Below are positions 42,000-54,300 of a stretch of 64,000 nucleotides of DNA, piece after piece (positions within the stretch are counted from its first letter, which is position 1; each line of letters starts with the position of its first letter). The position numbers were made by a program, and so were the translations under genes. A model generated the notes under the pieces. That model did no database searches. It had not been told where the DNA came from and was given only the letters and a program-made list of their open reading frames with translations. Location: contig CAJINV010000032.1 in assembly GCA_905178155.1 (NCBI GenBank), forward strand, positions 49,128-113,127, read 5' to 3'. Source of the DNA: Amoebophrya sp. A120. Lineage: Eukaryota > Sar > Dinophyceae > Syndiniales > Amoebophryaceae.

Positions 42000-43130
42000 T
42001 TTTTATCTCTTCCCTACGGTGTTTGGTTTGGATTCGGAAGTCGAGCAAGGCAGAAAACGCAATACAAATCCTTGCGAAGCACAAAGACGACGACGAAACA
42101 AATCATGGATCCAGTACGAAACACGTTAACACCAAACACCGTATGACGAATAAAGCTAAGAACATCGAGCTTTTGAATGGTAGAATGAGTTTGTAAATCT
42201 AGATCTCGCTTTGACAACAGATACTCACAACAGATTTTTTGGTCTTCTGTAACGGTCTTGTGACCGATTATCTAAATTTTGATCTTGCCGCGCGCACGGT
42301 CGCATTTCATCTTTGTCTACAGTTTCCCTTCGTCCTTGCTCTCTTTCCACCGCATCCGAAGAACACTGATGCGGGGGCTCTCTCTAATGGGAGCTGCCGA
42401 TACAACAACAGCTCTTACTACTGCACGGCGGCAGCACACTTTTTCACCTGCCTGCCAAAACGACAAATAATCACTACGCAGATCGCTTTTGTTTCGATTT
42501 TTGATTTTATCTTTCCGGCAGCCGTACGTAAGTATGTTTTTACACTACGAAGTGTTCATGTCTTCACATTGAAGCTGCTTTCTGAATGGTCTAAATCTGC
42601 CTGTTGCGCTCGATCCTCCTACTCGCTATCCTAGGATGATACACGGAGTGAAACTCGACATAAACAGCTTTCCTTCGACTGTGAAGTCCGGCTTTCTGTG
42701 AGGTCTACACATGCTTTATGAGATTGGTGTTCAAGACTATATAGATCGAAGCGCAAGTTCAATTTTGCAAGTCGTCCAACAACACGGGCACGTCAGTCAC
42801 AGCATCTTCAGGTCCAATACGATGTCAGCAGAAGGTCTCTTCAGCTGCCGTCCTATCCATGTCCAGTAAGTACCTTGACAATTTTGATTTCGGATTCATC
42901 CAGATTTGTGTTATTCTTTCAGTCTCAGAAAATCAAGAATCATTTCAATTTTTTCACATCTCCACGATGAAACGTCTAGCACGGCAGAAGAGAAGTACTA
43001 CGGGATCAGTAGAACTACGGAAGCATCATCAATCGTTCCATCACTTTCTCCATAGAATCTCTTCAGGCTGCATCACAGACGTGAAAAAATCCTGATACTA
43101 AAAGATTTTGATCGTAGGATGAGCATCAAA
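42000..43130. other. No recognisable gene
   Basis: A/T-rich. AACGGTCTTGT(G/A)ACCGATTATCT at 42250 repeats a segment at 38554. No TIR element or domain is seen. Confidence 0.4.
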
Positions 43131-43134
43131 CATT

Positions 43135-45060
43135 TCAAAATATGGAATTACCTCGCTGCAGACACGTCTTCCCCAGCAGTCTCACCGTGCACAACGGGGT
43201 CCACGGAAGTCTTGCACTACGCCCCATCATCACGGCCGGCGCAAAAAGGTTGGGCATACCGAAGTCCTTCAACCGCGTGTGTATCGTGACAGTGTGGTGA
43301 ATGTTGAATCTTGTCGTCGAACACGAAGGTCTGTCCTGCGGGCCAGGATTACATCCTTGGTTGTCTGCAACTAGCACGAGGTCTTCTTGCCTTGTTGAAC
43401 CCCTACCTCGTCTTCCTACCATGTCGGCGGCACCATGGTCCGTGAAACGGTGTGCGTATCTTTCTCAGCTGCGCATCAATACCTGATTTAGATTGTCAAA
43501 TTGAGATTCCAGATTGAGATTGTCAGATCGAGATTCCAGATCACCTTTTCAAACTTTGATTTTCGTACCAACTGCCTACTTAAGCCTCTGATGCCGCTGT
43601 ACAACCATCTTGTTTCAATACCGATTTGTGACTCTGATCGTCAGAAAAATGAATTCGAATATATGTTTTCACTTTCCGTTTCAATCCGATGAGATTAATT
43701 CGAAAACACACCATCCTTCTTCATCAAAATCGATTTCATACCTGATTCGCATCACTGATTCCGGATACAGGACTACTTTCCACTCTCCCCAACGAGCCTG
43801 CGCACACGATGTTGGTCACACCGCAGCACTTGAATCTTGTCCGCATCGGGGCATCGTTGGGAATCTTTTTACTTGTTGTCGAACATGGACGTCTTTCTTG
43901 CGGGCCGACAAAACACCCTTGTCCGCAACTGTCTGACAGGAGGTTTTCCTTTCTCGGCCTTGTTGATGCCCATTTCGCATGACTGTTTACCATGTCGTTG
44001 GCACCGTTGTAGTCCGTAAAACCGTTTGCGTATGTTTCTGCGCTGCCGAATTATACCTGATTGAGATTGTCGGATCGAGATTTCAAATCGTCTTGATATG
44101 TTGATTTTATGCAACAAATTCATTCCTTTAAGATTGTTGTAATCAATGATTTTGTTTCCATGTCTAAGGATTTGTGATCCTGATCGTCTGCGACTGCGGA
44201 GTTCTTCAAACATACTTTCATTTTCCGTTTCAACTCCACTTCCTTTCCAAAATCAATCTGATACCTGATTCGCATCACTGCTTCCGGCTGCGGGCATCTT
44301 TTCTTGATTCTGCCTACGTGACGTTGGTCATACCGATGTCCTTTGCCCATGGTCCTGCGATCGAGGAGTCGTCGTCTGTCGTAAACCTGGCTCTCGATCG
44401 CGGAGTCCTCGTAGTCGACAACGAAGTTTGCTCTTGCGGACCAAGACGAAAACACCCTCGTACACCTGCTTGCTATACCTTGCCTGGGCTTGTTGGACGC
44501 GAACTTGGCTTCAAGTTGTTGTACCTGATAGTGCATTGTCAATTCGGATTTTCAGTTCACTTTTTAAAATCGAAATTCCAAATTTCCCGGGTTGTTCTGC
44601 AACCGCTGGAAAATGATCTGCAATGAGGATTGTATCACAATAAATGATTCGACGATACTTTCATTTTTTGTTTCAATACGCTGTGAGGTGAATCCTGCAG
44701 AAATCCTCTTCCAGAAGTATATCCGTACCTGATTCAAATCGCCAATCTGGATGTAGTCGTAGGCTGCACAGCGGCGCGTGAGAAAGTTCTTGTACACCAT
44801 GACAGAATGCGCCTTTTTTCCAGCTTCTATCGTCCGTGCCTGAAGTACGCGATGTTGTCCATGCAGGTGTCCTTCTCCGGCACGTCAACCGGGACGCTCT
44901 TTTCAGCTTTTCCCGCGCACTGCAACACAAAATACTCACTTGCAGTCCACCGTGCTAGCGTCCTGTGCGACAATGTCCATTTCTTCCTCGGCCTTCATCC
45001 ACTAGAGTCCATCTCGCGATACTTCTGGTGCACCCCGTCGCCCAAGAAAAAACATCCGTT
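43135..45060 (-). pseudogene. Four degenerate ~550-700-bp modules of unknown protein
   Basis: Modules near 43135-43470, 43740-44060, 44270-44560 and 44690-45030 share spacing and phrases (CGTAGTCGAACACGA / TTGTCGAACATGGACGTC / GTAGTCGACAACGA; CTTGCGG.CC; CCTGATT(C/T)(G/A)(C/A)AT). Each is followed by AT-rich stretches such as GATTGTC(A/G)GATCGAGAT. Minus frames resemble each other only in pieces (TTRFNIHHTVTIHTRLKDFG, TTSKKIPNDAPMRTRFKCCG). I do not recognise the family. Confidence 0.4.
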
Positions 45061-46144
45061 GAAGAATTTCTGTTGATGGGTACCTGATTGTTTCTTCGAA
45101 TGGTCTCTGAATCGAAATCGATTTTGATCTTGGACTTTTCGTTTTCGCTATTTTGAGATCCTTTACTGCAGAACAGGGATTTTCCGTTCTAGATTTCGAT
45201 TTCTGGATCTCGAGATCTGAAGATGAGAATCGTTGGTTCTACGTACACGGGCCACGGTGGTTTGAAACAGGTGTAGTACGCAAATTCTGAATCTCAATTC
45301 AATTTTCCACACTTCTACCTCCTTTGCACTCCAATTCCAATCGCCGATGCAGCCCGATACGCGGTGGAGTAAAGCCATGTCCATGAAGATCTTGTTCCTG
45401 CGGTGGAGTAAAGCCGTGAATCTTCCTCTCCATCTCCTTCTTGTGCACCCCGTCCTCCTTCTCCACAAAGTGAATCATCCCGTAGACCAGTCTCTGCGTT
45501 GCTTGCCGCACACCGCCTTTGACGTCAGTCACAGCAACATTCTCCATCCTGCTTTCGCTCCGCGTTTGGTTTGGCCAGGTTCCGGTCGTCTGGGTGCTCC
45601 TCTTTCCATTCTGGATGAACCCGTCTTGATGTTGCTATGCGCACTGCCGCTCAAACCAGGCGGTGGCCATCTCCGCCGCGCACTTGCAACCCCATGGTTG
45701 CGCCCTCATTATGGTGGGTCCGTGGGTCCTGCAATTCGATGGCGTTGTCCTCATTATTCTTTGCTCCACAATCGTTCTTTCTGCTGGCACTGTACGCACT
45801 ATCACTCGCACCTCATCCTCACCGCTACAGCAACGCCACCAATACCAGGGTCAGCCAGGACGAGGCCGTTCTCCAAGCGCAAATCCCCGTCCACAGTGTG
45901 GGCGTATAGAAGGCGCCGTCAGCCGCGGACAAACGCAGGCTCGCTTGTCCGAAGTGCGCAGAACCTCCTGCGACTCGCATCAATCCGTTTTTTGTATTTT
46001 CCCAGCACAACAATTGCTGGTCTTCGGTCGGACGCGAAGATCCACAAATTTGCACTCTCCTGCCGTCCAGGCCGTGCCGCGGTTGACCCCGTCGTCTCAA
46101 ATACCGGTATCAGCATCTCTGCTCGCTTCCCGCTGCCTCCTCCC
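45061..46144. other. Duplicated segments, no intact gene
   Basis: The stretch 45810-46130 (CTACAGCAACGCCACCAATACC.., GGCGTAT.., CCTGCCGTCCAGGCC) is repeated at 47260-47560 and partly at 47888-48130. A minus frame at 45547-45299 (ATQRLVYGMIHFVEKEDGVH) looks coding but has no partner exons that I can place. Confidence 0.4.
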
Positions 46145-46720
46145 TCGCGGCCGCTTCTCGATTCAGAAACGCGAGTAATATTCGTTCTCCCAATACGAAA
46201 ACTGCACTACATCGCCTTCTTGCCATCGCCGCTACACGATGTTATTTGCAGGAGTAGGTTGCGGTTGTGCATGACAAACTGGTCGCGACGAAACTCCTAC
46301 ACAGCGCAAGAGGAGTTGAAATCCGTAGTCCAAACCTATCCGCTCCTTCCAATTTTCCACACAGAAGTTCTACTTCGTCGAGAAGGGATGGATGATTTTC
46401 ACACGTTCCCCAGGCATCTGCTAGTCCGTCTTGCAGCTTACCTGCATGTGCAATCAATTCCGTGCGGTCCTCTTCAGTAAAACGAAGCGCAGGTGGGCTG
46501 GAGCTGGCAGTTCCGTTTCCTCCCGTTCCCTGCAATACAAATTCCGAACAAATGTCCTCTTCCTCCACACCCGGTACCGTGCCGTCTTTGTGAGAGGGGA
46601 TTGCTGCCGCTGACCATCTTTTGCTCTCCTGTCGTCCTTCGCAAAGCAATGCTTGCATCAGAACATGTTCCAAACTCTATCCCGCGACGTGAACTCCTGC
46701 TTCCTCCACTATAAGGCACG
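46145..46720 (-). pseudogene. Truncated copy of the DHHC palmitoyltransferase 3' end
   Basis: Corresponds to 48144-48600: minus-strand equivalents of NLYC.., IHPFSTKNSC..NWKER and the terminal RWQEGD..SYWENEYY are present, but in changing frames. It lacks the transmembrane and DHHC exons. Confidence 0.6.
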
Positions 46721-47569
46721 GCACCGATACCAGTGTGGCCGGAAACTGCTGGACACCGTGGTAAACGCGTGGCTTCACTGTCGCTCGGTGGGACGCTGCA
46801 GGTTGACTTGCTGAGATCGAAAATTTCTGATCCGGAATGGTGCATTTGCACATGATCTTTTAGTTGCAACTGTGCACATTTCATATTAGCATTCGTTTGG
46901 TGCGAATCAGATTCCGACCTCCAGATACCTTGCTGTCACGCGACGGAGCCACTGCACTTTCGTTTCTTCCCGCACTTCGCGGTTTATCTCCAGCGTGAAG
47001 CACTGAAAACTGCGTCGGTTTCTTGATCATTTCTTCTGCAATTCGCGCCACCTGCACTTCGGGTTAAATCATACACCTCTCTCGCGGTCACTGGATTCCA
47101 AGAGATCCGCATTCTTCCCTGCGACACGCGTGACGGCCGCATCTTCTTCCCTGCGGCAAGGCATCCTCAACCGTTCCGTATTTATCCCATCATTTACTGC
47201 ATTCGCAACCGTTCTTTCCGCTGGTAGTGCATGCGCTGCCACTCAGACCTCGTCCTCACCGCTACAGCAATGCCACCAATACCACCGTCAGCTAGAACGA
47301 GGCCGTTTTCAAAGCGCAAATCCCCGTCCAGCACAGTGCGGGCGTATCGCAGGCTCTGTCAGCCGCGAGTGCATCGCAGCCTCGCTTGTCGTCCGCAGTG
47401 CGCAGAACGTCTTGCGACTCGCATCAATCCGTCCGTTCTCTTCCCCCAGCAAAACGACTGCTGGTCCTCAGTCGGACGCGAAGACCCACTACTCCGCACT
47501 TCCCTGCCGTCCAGGCCGCATGGCGATTGATTCCGTCCCAAATACCGGCATCAGCATCTCTGCTCGCTG
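46721..47569. other. Repeat-related sequence, no intact gene
   Basis: 46920-47220 is related to 29160-29580; 47260-47560 repeats 45810-46130. Nothing else recognised. Confidence 0.4.
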
Positions 47570-47861
47570 CCCGTAGCTCCACTCAGAAACACGTGTAATA
47601 CTCGTTTTCCCAGTACGAAGACGGCACTGGATCGCCTTCTTGCCATCGGCGCCAGCGGTAGACGACATTACTCGTAGTTTGCGGTCGCGCATGACAAGGC
47701 GATCTTGAAGCCCAGCGGAACAGGAGTTGAAACCCGTAGTCCAGGCTGATCCGCTGCTTCCAATTTTCGAAAAACGAGTTTCTCGTTGAGAAAGGATGGA
47801 TGACCTTCACGCTGCCTCTTCTTCTCGTTTTCGCAAGCGTTTCCGCCAGCCCTGTGTGCAT
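47570..47861 (-). pseudogene. Second truncated copy of the DHHC palmitoyltransferase 3' end
   Basis: One open frame reads VIHPFSTRNSFFENWKQR, SLDYGFQLLFRW and YRWRRWQEGDPV..SYWENEYYTCF-stop. It is nearly the same as the end of the intact gene, but nothing upstream encodes the catalytic region. Confidence 0.7.
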
Positions 47862-48143
47862 TAGAAATCCAGTACCTGGTACGCACCACTACAGCAATCC
47901 CGTCAATGCCACAGTCACGCAGGCCAGGGCGACACTCCACGCACGAATTCCCGTCCGCAACACGCGCAGATTCCGTCAACCGCAGATGCGCCAACGGCTT
48001 ACTTGTCCAAAAACAAAATGCGCACAGCCGTCTGCGACTCGCATTAAGCTGCACGTTCGTTCTCCCAGCAAAACGAGGACAGTTGGTCCTGAGTCAGGCG
48101 TCGACTTCTTCCCAGTACATTCTGCTCGCTGTTCGCAGCTCCG

Positions 48144-50539
48144 CTAGAAACACGAGTAATACTCGTTCTCCCAATACGAAAACGGCACTGGATCGCCTTC
48201 TTGCCATCGGCGCCAGCGGTAGACGATGTTGCTTGTAGTTTGCGGTCGTGCATGACAAGCTGATCGCGACGACACTCCCACCCAGCGCAACAGCATTTGA
48301 AATCCGTAGTCCAGACTGACCCGCTCCTTCCAGTTTGCCAGACAGGAGTTCTTCGTCGAGAAAGGATGAATGATTTTCACACGGCGATCAGGCACGAAGT
48401 CACTGCCAGCATCCACTGTTCCGTTCTGCGGCGTATCTGTCTGCGCAATCAATTCCGTGCTGTCCTCCGTGCGGTGGGGCGTAGGCGAACTGCAGCCACC
48501 TGCGTTGGAGATTCCATTCCCGTCTGGCTCGTTCCTGCAATACAAATTCCGCACGTAAACCGGCTGCGACCAGTGCTCCCAGGTGGTCTGGTTCGTGGAA
48601 ATGAGGCAGCTATGCAATGCAAAACCATCGTACTAGTAAAAATTGCATTACAAATTTCTTCAGCATGAGAAATAAAATTTGTAATGCGGATTTACGTTGA
48701 GAAAAGAATTTGTAATGCATTATTGTAATAAATACGAATACGATACTTTTGCACAGGGTAGTAGCAGTGATACAGCAATAGTCCACACGTGAAGGCCGTG
48801 AAGGGTAAGAGCGCAAGCAGCACCAGGAATATCTTCGTCTTCGAAGATATCATGCTCGGCATTTCCGGGTTGAAAACCAGGTTTTTCCAGTGCAGAAAGC
48901 ACAACACAACCGCCAGGAACAGTAGCAACACGAACCTCCCATGGTTCTTTTCGCCGACACCGTATGCATTGCAAATATGTAGTCTGGGTCTGGAAGGTTG
49001 TAACTTGTCATGCTGTCTTTGGATTCTAAAAGAAGTTTGTGTTGCATGACCAGCAAGAGGAGTCCAGTTTGCTCTACGCGGAGACCACGAGGGCATTTCT
49101 CATGCGGAAGAGGCATCAGGAAGCCATCTAAAAATCTGTGATGCTAGGTCATGCATTACAGGCGTCATGGGTCACGCAAGTTTATGCATGACAAACCTGG
49201 CAATCTTCCAGACCCAGACGTATTTGCATTGGATACAACGCCGCCGATCCAAAAACAGTGGTGATCGAAGGTCAGGACGCACTGCTTGCTGACCCGACAG
49301 TGCCGTGACCGGAGAGGGCAGTAATGGTGGCATTGGTGACAGTAATGGTACTTGAGACCACCACTTCCACTTCTACCAGGCGTTGATCTAGCTACTCGTC
49401 CATCGCATCGACGGCCCGCTGCATCTTCCTCGTGTGTCGAGACTATCCTCGTACGATGATAGTCTCCGGCAGCAGTCGTCCTTTCGGGCACCGATGATGA
49501 GACTGATATTTCATCCTCGTACAACTGATGGTCAGCTTTGACGTTTTTCAGCAGGGTGTCTTCGCCCGGTCTGGAGCTAGCAGTCCCTGCTTCCTCCTCC
49601 AGCAAGGATGTTGCGCTCTTCGGATCGTCGAGAGTGGGCCCTTCGCCGCCAGCATCCGATGGACGCCAGTATTGCGGCTCCTCCAGCACAAGCTGCCGTC
49701 CTTGAAAAAACCCGGGGTGGTACCGCGTCGTCCAGTAGATGGCGAAGAATAGAAGGTGTAAAACCATCTCCAAAAGCCCAGGGAGTGTCAGAAAACTGCA
49801 ATTCTGATCCCCGTCACCAGGACATCCGCTGTTCGATGAACTTCTTCCGGCGGTCCTCTGTGCGGTCACGCTGAACCCGTAGCTGCACGTGACAAGAAAC
49901 GCCACCATTCCGAAGCAGAAGTAGAAAACCTGGTCAGTTTGATTCAACGAAGATCCGGATTTTGTCATGCGCCTTTCGCAATAGAAGTTATCGTAGATGA
50001 GCAGGTCGAGGTCTTGGTGCTCGCCGATCAGAAGCTTGCCGGTCTTGAAGTCTTATGCATTGCAAAAGTAGCATTTGATCGTACCAGTTGGAGAAAATGC
50101 ATGACAAATCTCGCTTGAAAGCTAAATCCGCATGACAAACGCCGGTTTTCATGCTGAGCAGATTTGTCATGCTGCACAGATTTGTCATGCTCATGCCGAG
50201 CGGATTTGTCATGCAGCTTGGCATTGACTAACTATCCAAGTACGATCACAAAACAATTTTTGCACAGGATATTCTTCGTGCGAGCGATTCCTCGATCCCC
50301 AGCTCTTTCAGCACTGAGTCGTCCCACTGTGGAATCGGAAGTTTTTCAAGAGAAGCAGTTGCTCGTCCAAAAGCGGTGCTCACTCCTCCGTTCGTTGAAA
50401 AATCCTTTCGCTCTACTTCTTGCTGTTCCTCCGGGAATCTGTCATGCGGTTCTTTTTCCTGCTCCACGCAACCTCCTTCCTCCGCAAAGAGCACCGTCCG
50501 CACGGACTGGAGATCGTGGTCTCGGATGAACGAGGGCAT
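48144..50539 (-). CDS. DHHC-type protein S-acyltransferase (palmitoyltransferase), four exons
   Basis: Exons 50539-50272, 50053-49236, 48962-48761 and 48610-48144. Removing each introner plus one 5-bp flank copy gives 1,740 nt, exactly 580 codons with the stop. An in-frame TAA precedes the ATG. The cytosolic N-terminus is followed by two membrane segments (FYFCFGMVAFLVTCSYGF; GLLEMVLHLLFFAIYW) and a long loop. Next comes the Cys-rich catalytic domain CHQCHHYCPLRSRHCRVSKQ..DHHCFW; the DHHC Cys would carry the acyl intermediate. An introner interrupts it right after WIGG; downstream VGEKNHGRF matches the usual CVGxxN. Two more membrane segments follow (FVLLLFLAVVLCFLHW; FLVLLALLPFTAFTCGLLLY). 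Then come the TTxE motif (NQTTWEHW) and HPFSTKNSCLANW, which fits the NPFxxGxxxNW region. Family members transfer palmitate to membrane proteins, typically at Golgi, ER or plasma membrane. Trp replaces nothing essential; the usual DHHC-Pro-Trp has Phe at Pro. Confidence 0.92.
48611..48760. mobile_element. Introner, class II (150 bp)
   Basis: TATGCAATGCAAAACCATCG / CGATACTTTTGCACAGGGTA. Flanks GCAGC/GTAGC. Lies between the last membrane segment and the TTxE motif; removal gives LLLYHCY-LISTNQTTWEHW. Confidence 0.92.
48963..49235. mobile_element. Introner, class I (273 bp) inside the DHHC domain
   Basis: TATGCATTGCAAATATG.. / ..CAGACGTATTTGCATTGGATA. Flanks CACCG/CAACG. Removal restores DHHCFWIGGV-VGEKNHGRF. 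Confidence 0.93.
50054..50271. mobile_element. Introner, class II variant (218 bp)
   Basis: TATGCATTGCAAAAGTAGC / ..AAACAATTTTTGCACAGGATA. It is longer than the usual 150 bp because of repeated GCATGAC/GTCATGC units (50155-50215). Removal joins GIEESLARRI to KTGKLLIGEH. Confidence 0.85.
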
Positions 50540-51348
50540 CTCGCGTTGATCCTGATGTGTGAAGATCCGTTCGTCAGGCAGTATTACTTAGCTTGTCTTC
50601 GTCCACCGGTGCGGACAGAAAGCGCCGCCGGCCGTCGTGTGTCCCCCGGCCGTGGGAGCCTTTGCTAGGCTGTCTTGATGGTGGGCTTCTTCAGTTTCTT
50701 CTTATTTCTTCACTCGAAAAGGAAAATAGCAGCTTAGTGACGACGAGGAAGAGGAATAGCGACCGCATCTTTTGCTATATCGACGGGTTGTAAAAATTCT
50801 AGCAGGTACAATTGCCTCTCTCTGTCGTGCAGACCAGCCTATGAAGTTCAGTTTATTTAGCTCTGAAAGTGAAATAGAAATCGTAGGCAGAAGGTGTACC
50901 TAAAAGCAAAAAGGCCAAGGTCTGCATCACCGACGTCTTCGTATCCGGTCTACCGGGTTTTCGAAGTTTCTCTATACTGCTGGCTTCTTGTAATTCTTCC
51001 ATTCTGATCAAAGGATCCACAAGACGAGCCGATTGATCTAAACAAAAACACTGTCAGCCATAGACGAAAAACTTGACAGCACGAAACGCAAAGCATAAGC
51101 AGCAACTTCACTGCACAACGGCCAAAAGCCGCTTGCCGCGCAAACTCGGCGGCGGACAACACGCGCACCACTGGGGGGGGGGTTTTTTTGGACTATGGTG
51201 TCTAACGATCTCTATGCTTCGGCTATGTGTGCTGCAAAGAGCAAAGTCACTTTCAACAACATACATTTTCAACAATATTACTGAGTCACTTTCAACAGTC
51301 ATTTTCAACAATATTATTCCGCGAGGAGGGACCTCCAAAGCGCGGGAC
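50540..51348. other. Intergenic region between kinase 1 and the DHHC gene
   Basis: Minus strand contains two short frames with hydrophobic, signal-like starts (MRSLFLFLVVTKLLFSF at 50765; VKLLLMLCVSCCQVF near 51110), but neither continues. A doubled phrase TTTCAACA(A/G)..ATTTTCAACAATATTA lies at 51250-51312. This is where the promoter/5' leader of the DHHC gene should be; no motif is recognised. Confidence 0.35.
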
Positions 51349-54300
51349 TTAGTCGTCTATTGGTAGGTCTTCCTGCTTCAGAAAGCTGTGGGAGAACGTA
51401 TGCAGGGCAAGCAAAAGACGTCTGGATCGGGAAGATTGCCAATCTTGCCATATAAGAGATGTCGTGTTCGACTGGAGGTAAAAGGCGGCTGCTTTTCCTG
51501 GTCATGCAATACAGTTGTTCGCTTGTCGCATCACCCAGACCTAGCATCACAAAGTCGGAATCTTCCGGAGGACCCAGACATGAAACATTCGCAATGCATA
51601 AAGGGCTTTCTGTGCCGAGATGCGGTCCGTGGGGTCGAGTGTCAGGCACTTCTCACAGATATCAAATGTAAAAATGTCTGGGTCTGGAAGATTGCCAGGT
51701 TTGTCATGCACATTTTGGATGACTCCTGATGTCTGTGATGCATGCCCTAGCATCACAGATTTTGTGAGGGCTTCCTGATGCCTATACCGCATGGCAAATT
51801 CTCTTTCCGTGTAGCAAAACTTGGACTCTCTTTGCTGCTCATGCAATACAGATTTTTTTAGAATCCAAAATCCGCATGAGAAGTTGATGGATTCTTCCAG
51901 ACCCAGACATTTTTACATTTGATAACAGAGTTTCCGAAACTGTCTCGCGTAGCTGCCCGCCTGCATGATCCGGCTCTGGGTTCTCTCAGGTTTTTTTCTT
52001 TTCTGTATGAGAGTGCACAACCCCCCCGGTTGCTCTCATTTGTCATGCAAAATTGCAAGTTGGCTTTGAGGAAGTGGAAGATGTCATGCAGAAGAGATAC
52101 TACATTAACATTTTCGCTTTTGTTTCTGTTGCGAGGTCGTTCATGACAACCAAAGGAGACAGCTTGAAGGAGTAGAATTGTGCACTCTCATACTCCTGCC
52201 AGCGTAGACGAAATCCTTTACCTTTCCCAATAGCGGTGGGTGGCAAGGCTTGACTGCCCGGGAGTACAGCTTCCCGTCCTTATCTTCGCGAATATCCGCT
52301 GCGCGTTGCTCGAGGAAGAATTCGGTCACTCGCGATTCCTTCGCCCTCTTATCCTGTGCAAAAGTTTCGTACTCGTAGTAATAAATCGCAGTTACGCATT
52401 ATATACCTGTTTCTTAAGCTAAACCCGCATTACAAATCTATATTTCTCATGCTGAGGAATAGGAAATTTGTAATGCATTTATACGAGTACGATGCTTTTG
52501 CAATGCATACCGCTTCAACAAGTCATCGCTGAACCCGCCACCCAGAGTCTCCATCTGCGAGACATGCTGGAGATCCCGCGTGTCAGGGTCGTCTTCGGTA
52601 TGCATTGCAAATATGTGTTTGGGTCAGGATTTGTCATGCGAGTTTGGAAGTGCGAGAAGATCTGTAAAATGCAAGCGTGCGCTTGAGCAACTTCTTTGTC
52701 ATGCTGTGAAGCTCAGTTATTTGTCAGCCGTTTTACAAATGAATCTGCGATGAGCCAGGTCGCAAACTTCGAATTTCTGATACTACTACGCAGTACATGT
52801 GACTACTCTGCAACGCAACCTGCATCAGACGCATGAGATTCCAGAGGTGGACACAGATAGGCTCACAGTGCGTATTTCGTAGTCCGGTGCACCTCTTCGC
52901 CCAAATACAGCTCCAACAGAATGCTATGAGAGTGTCAGGATTGAAATCGACAAAGTTGAAATAAGTTGTATATGCATAAAATGGATACCAATTGGGCCCA
53001 CAGTGTCTAGTCGCTGCATGACAAATTTTGTCCGTACTTACCGGAGCCCAGTGTGTCATGCCGTTTAGGGCGAAGGGGCTCCCCTCTGTGATGTTAATCA
53101 GCAGCCCAATTACCGACCCTTAGCAGCGCCACAACCTGCCGCCCTTGCGTCCTCTGCAATAGAGGCAATGTCTGCGTTGGATTTTATGCATGGCAAACTC
53201 TTTCAACTCTGACGATTTCGATCCTGACACAACCATAAATGCACCCGAAGGAGTAGACGTCGGTTTGGGTGTTCCATTTCATGCCGAGCATCACCTCGGG
53301 ACTTCTGTAGTATCGTGTACTTATTTCGTTGAGTCGCTCATATCGCGGATCGTCTTCAAAGACCGCGCCCCCGCAGTCGATAATCTTGAAGCTGGGAAGT
53401 AGCGGGCGTCGGTATTGGCCGTCCTCCCAGTGCCCGAGCTGGAGCACTCCCTTCTCGTCCCGGTGCCTCGGAGTCCCTTCTCGTCCGGGTGCCTCCTGGC
53501 CACTGAAAGTGGCCCGGTGCTTCTTTTCCCAAGCTCTCCACCTGGTTCCGCCGGCCTTCTGCGCCAGTTGCTCGATGTGCGATCGGACAGGCGGACGGCA
53601 CGGGCTAGTGCCCGGGAATTGCAGGAGAATATTTTCTATGCATTGCAAAGGCATCGCACTCGCACTAATTGCAGCCACGCATTACAAATTCTTTGCTCAA
53701 GGTAAGTCCGCATGACAAATCCGCTCTTTCATGCTGAGCAAACATGTGAAGACGCGATGACAAGTACTAGCGCGATGCTTTTGAAATGCATACTTTCTGG
53801 CTTCAAATCCGTATGCACACAGCCCAGGCTGTGCATAAAGCACAACGCCTCGGAGCATCAACTGCAAAAATTATGTTTGGGCCTGGAAGATTGCCAGGTA
53901 TGTCATGCATATTTTGCACGGCCGGCGATGCCTGTACTTAATGCATGACCTAGCATCTTTACAGATTTTTGCATTGCTTCCTGATGCATACTCCGCATCA
54001 GAAGTGTTCTCTTCGCGTAGCACAAGTCGGAGCATCACAAGCTGCAAGCTTCCAGACCGCGACACACTTGCAGGGGATAGGAAGCCGTCGCGCGCAATTG
54101 CTTGAATATCTCGGAGGAACATCCCTCGCAGTTTATTTCCTAGAAGCAGCTCCCACAGGCTGCCGTATCCTGCAGAAAAGCACTTCCGACATACCAGAGA
54201 GAAACAAAATTGTCATCGCTCTCTTCTGTGTTCCAAAAAGTTCTCCCGCAGCGGCAATTCAGCATGACAAAAAATTCGTATCTGTCATGCGGCCATGCAT

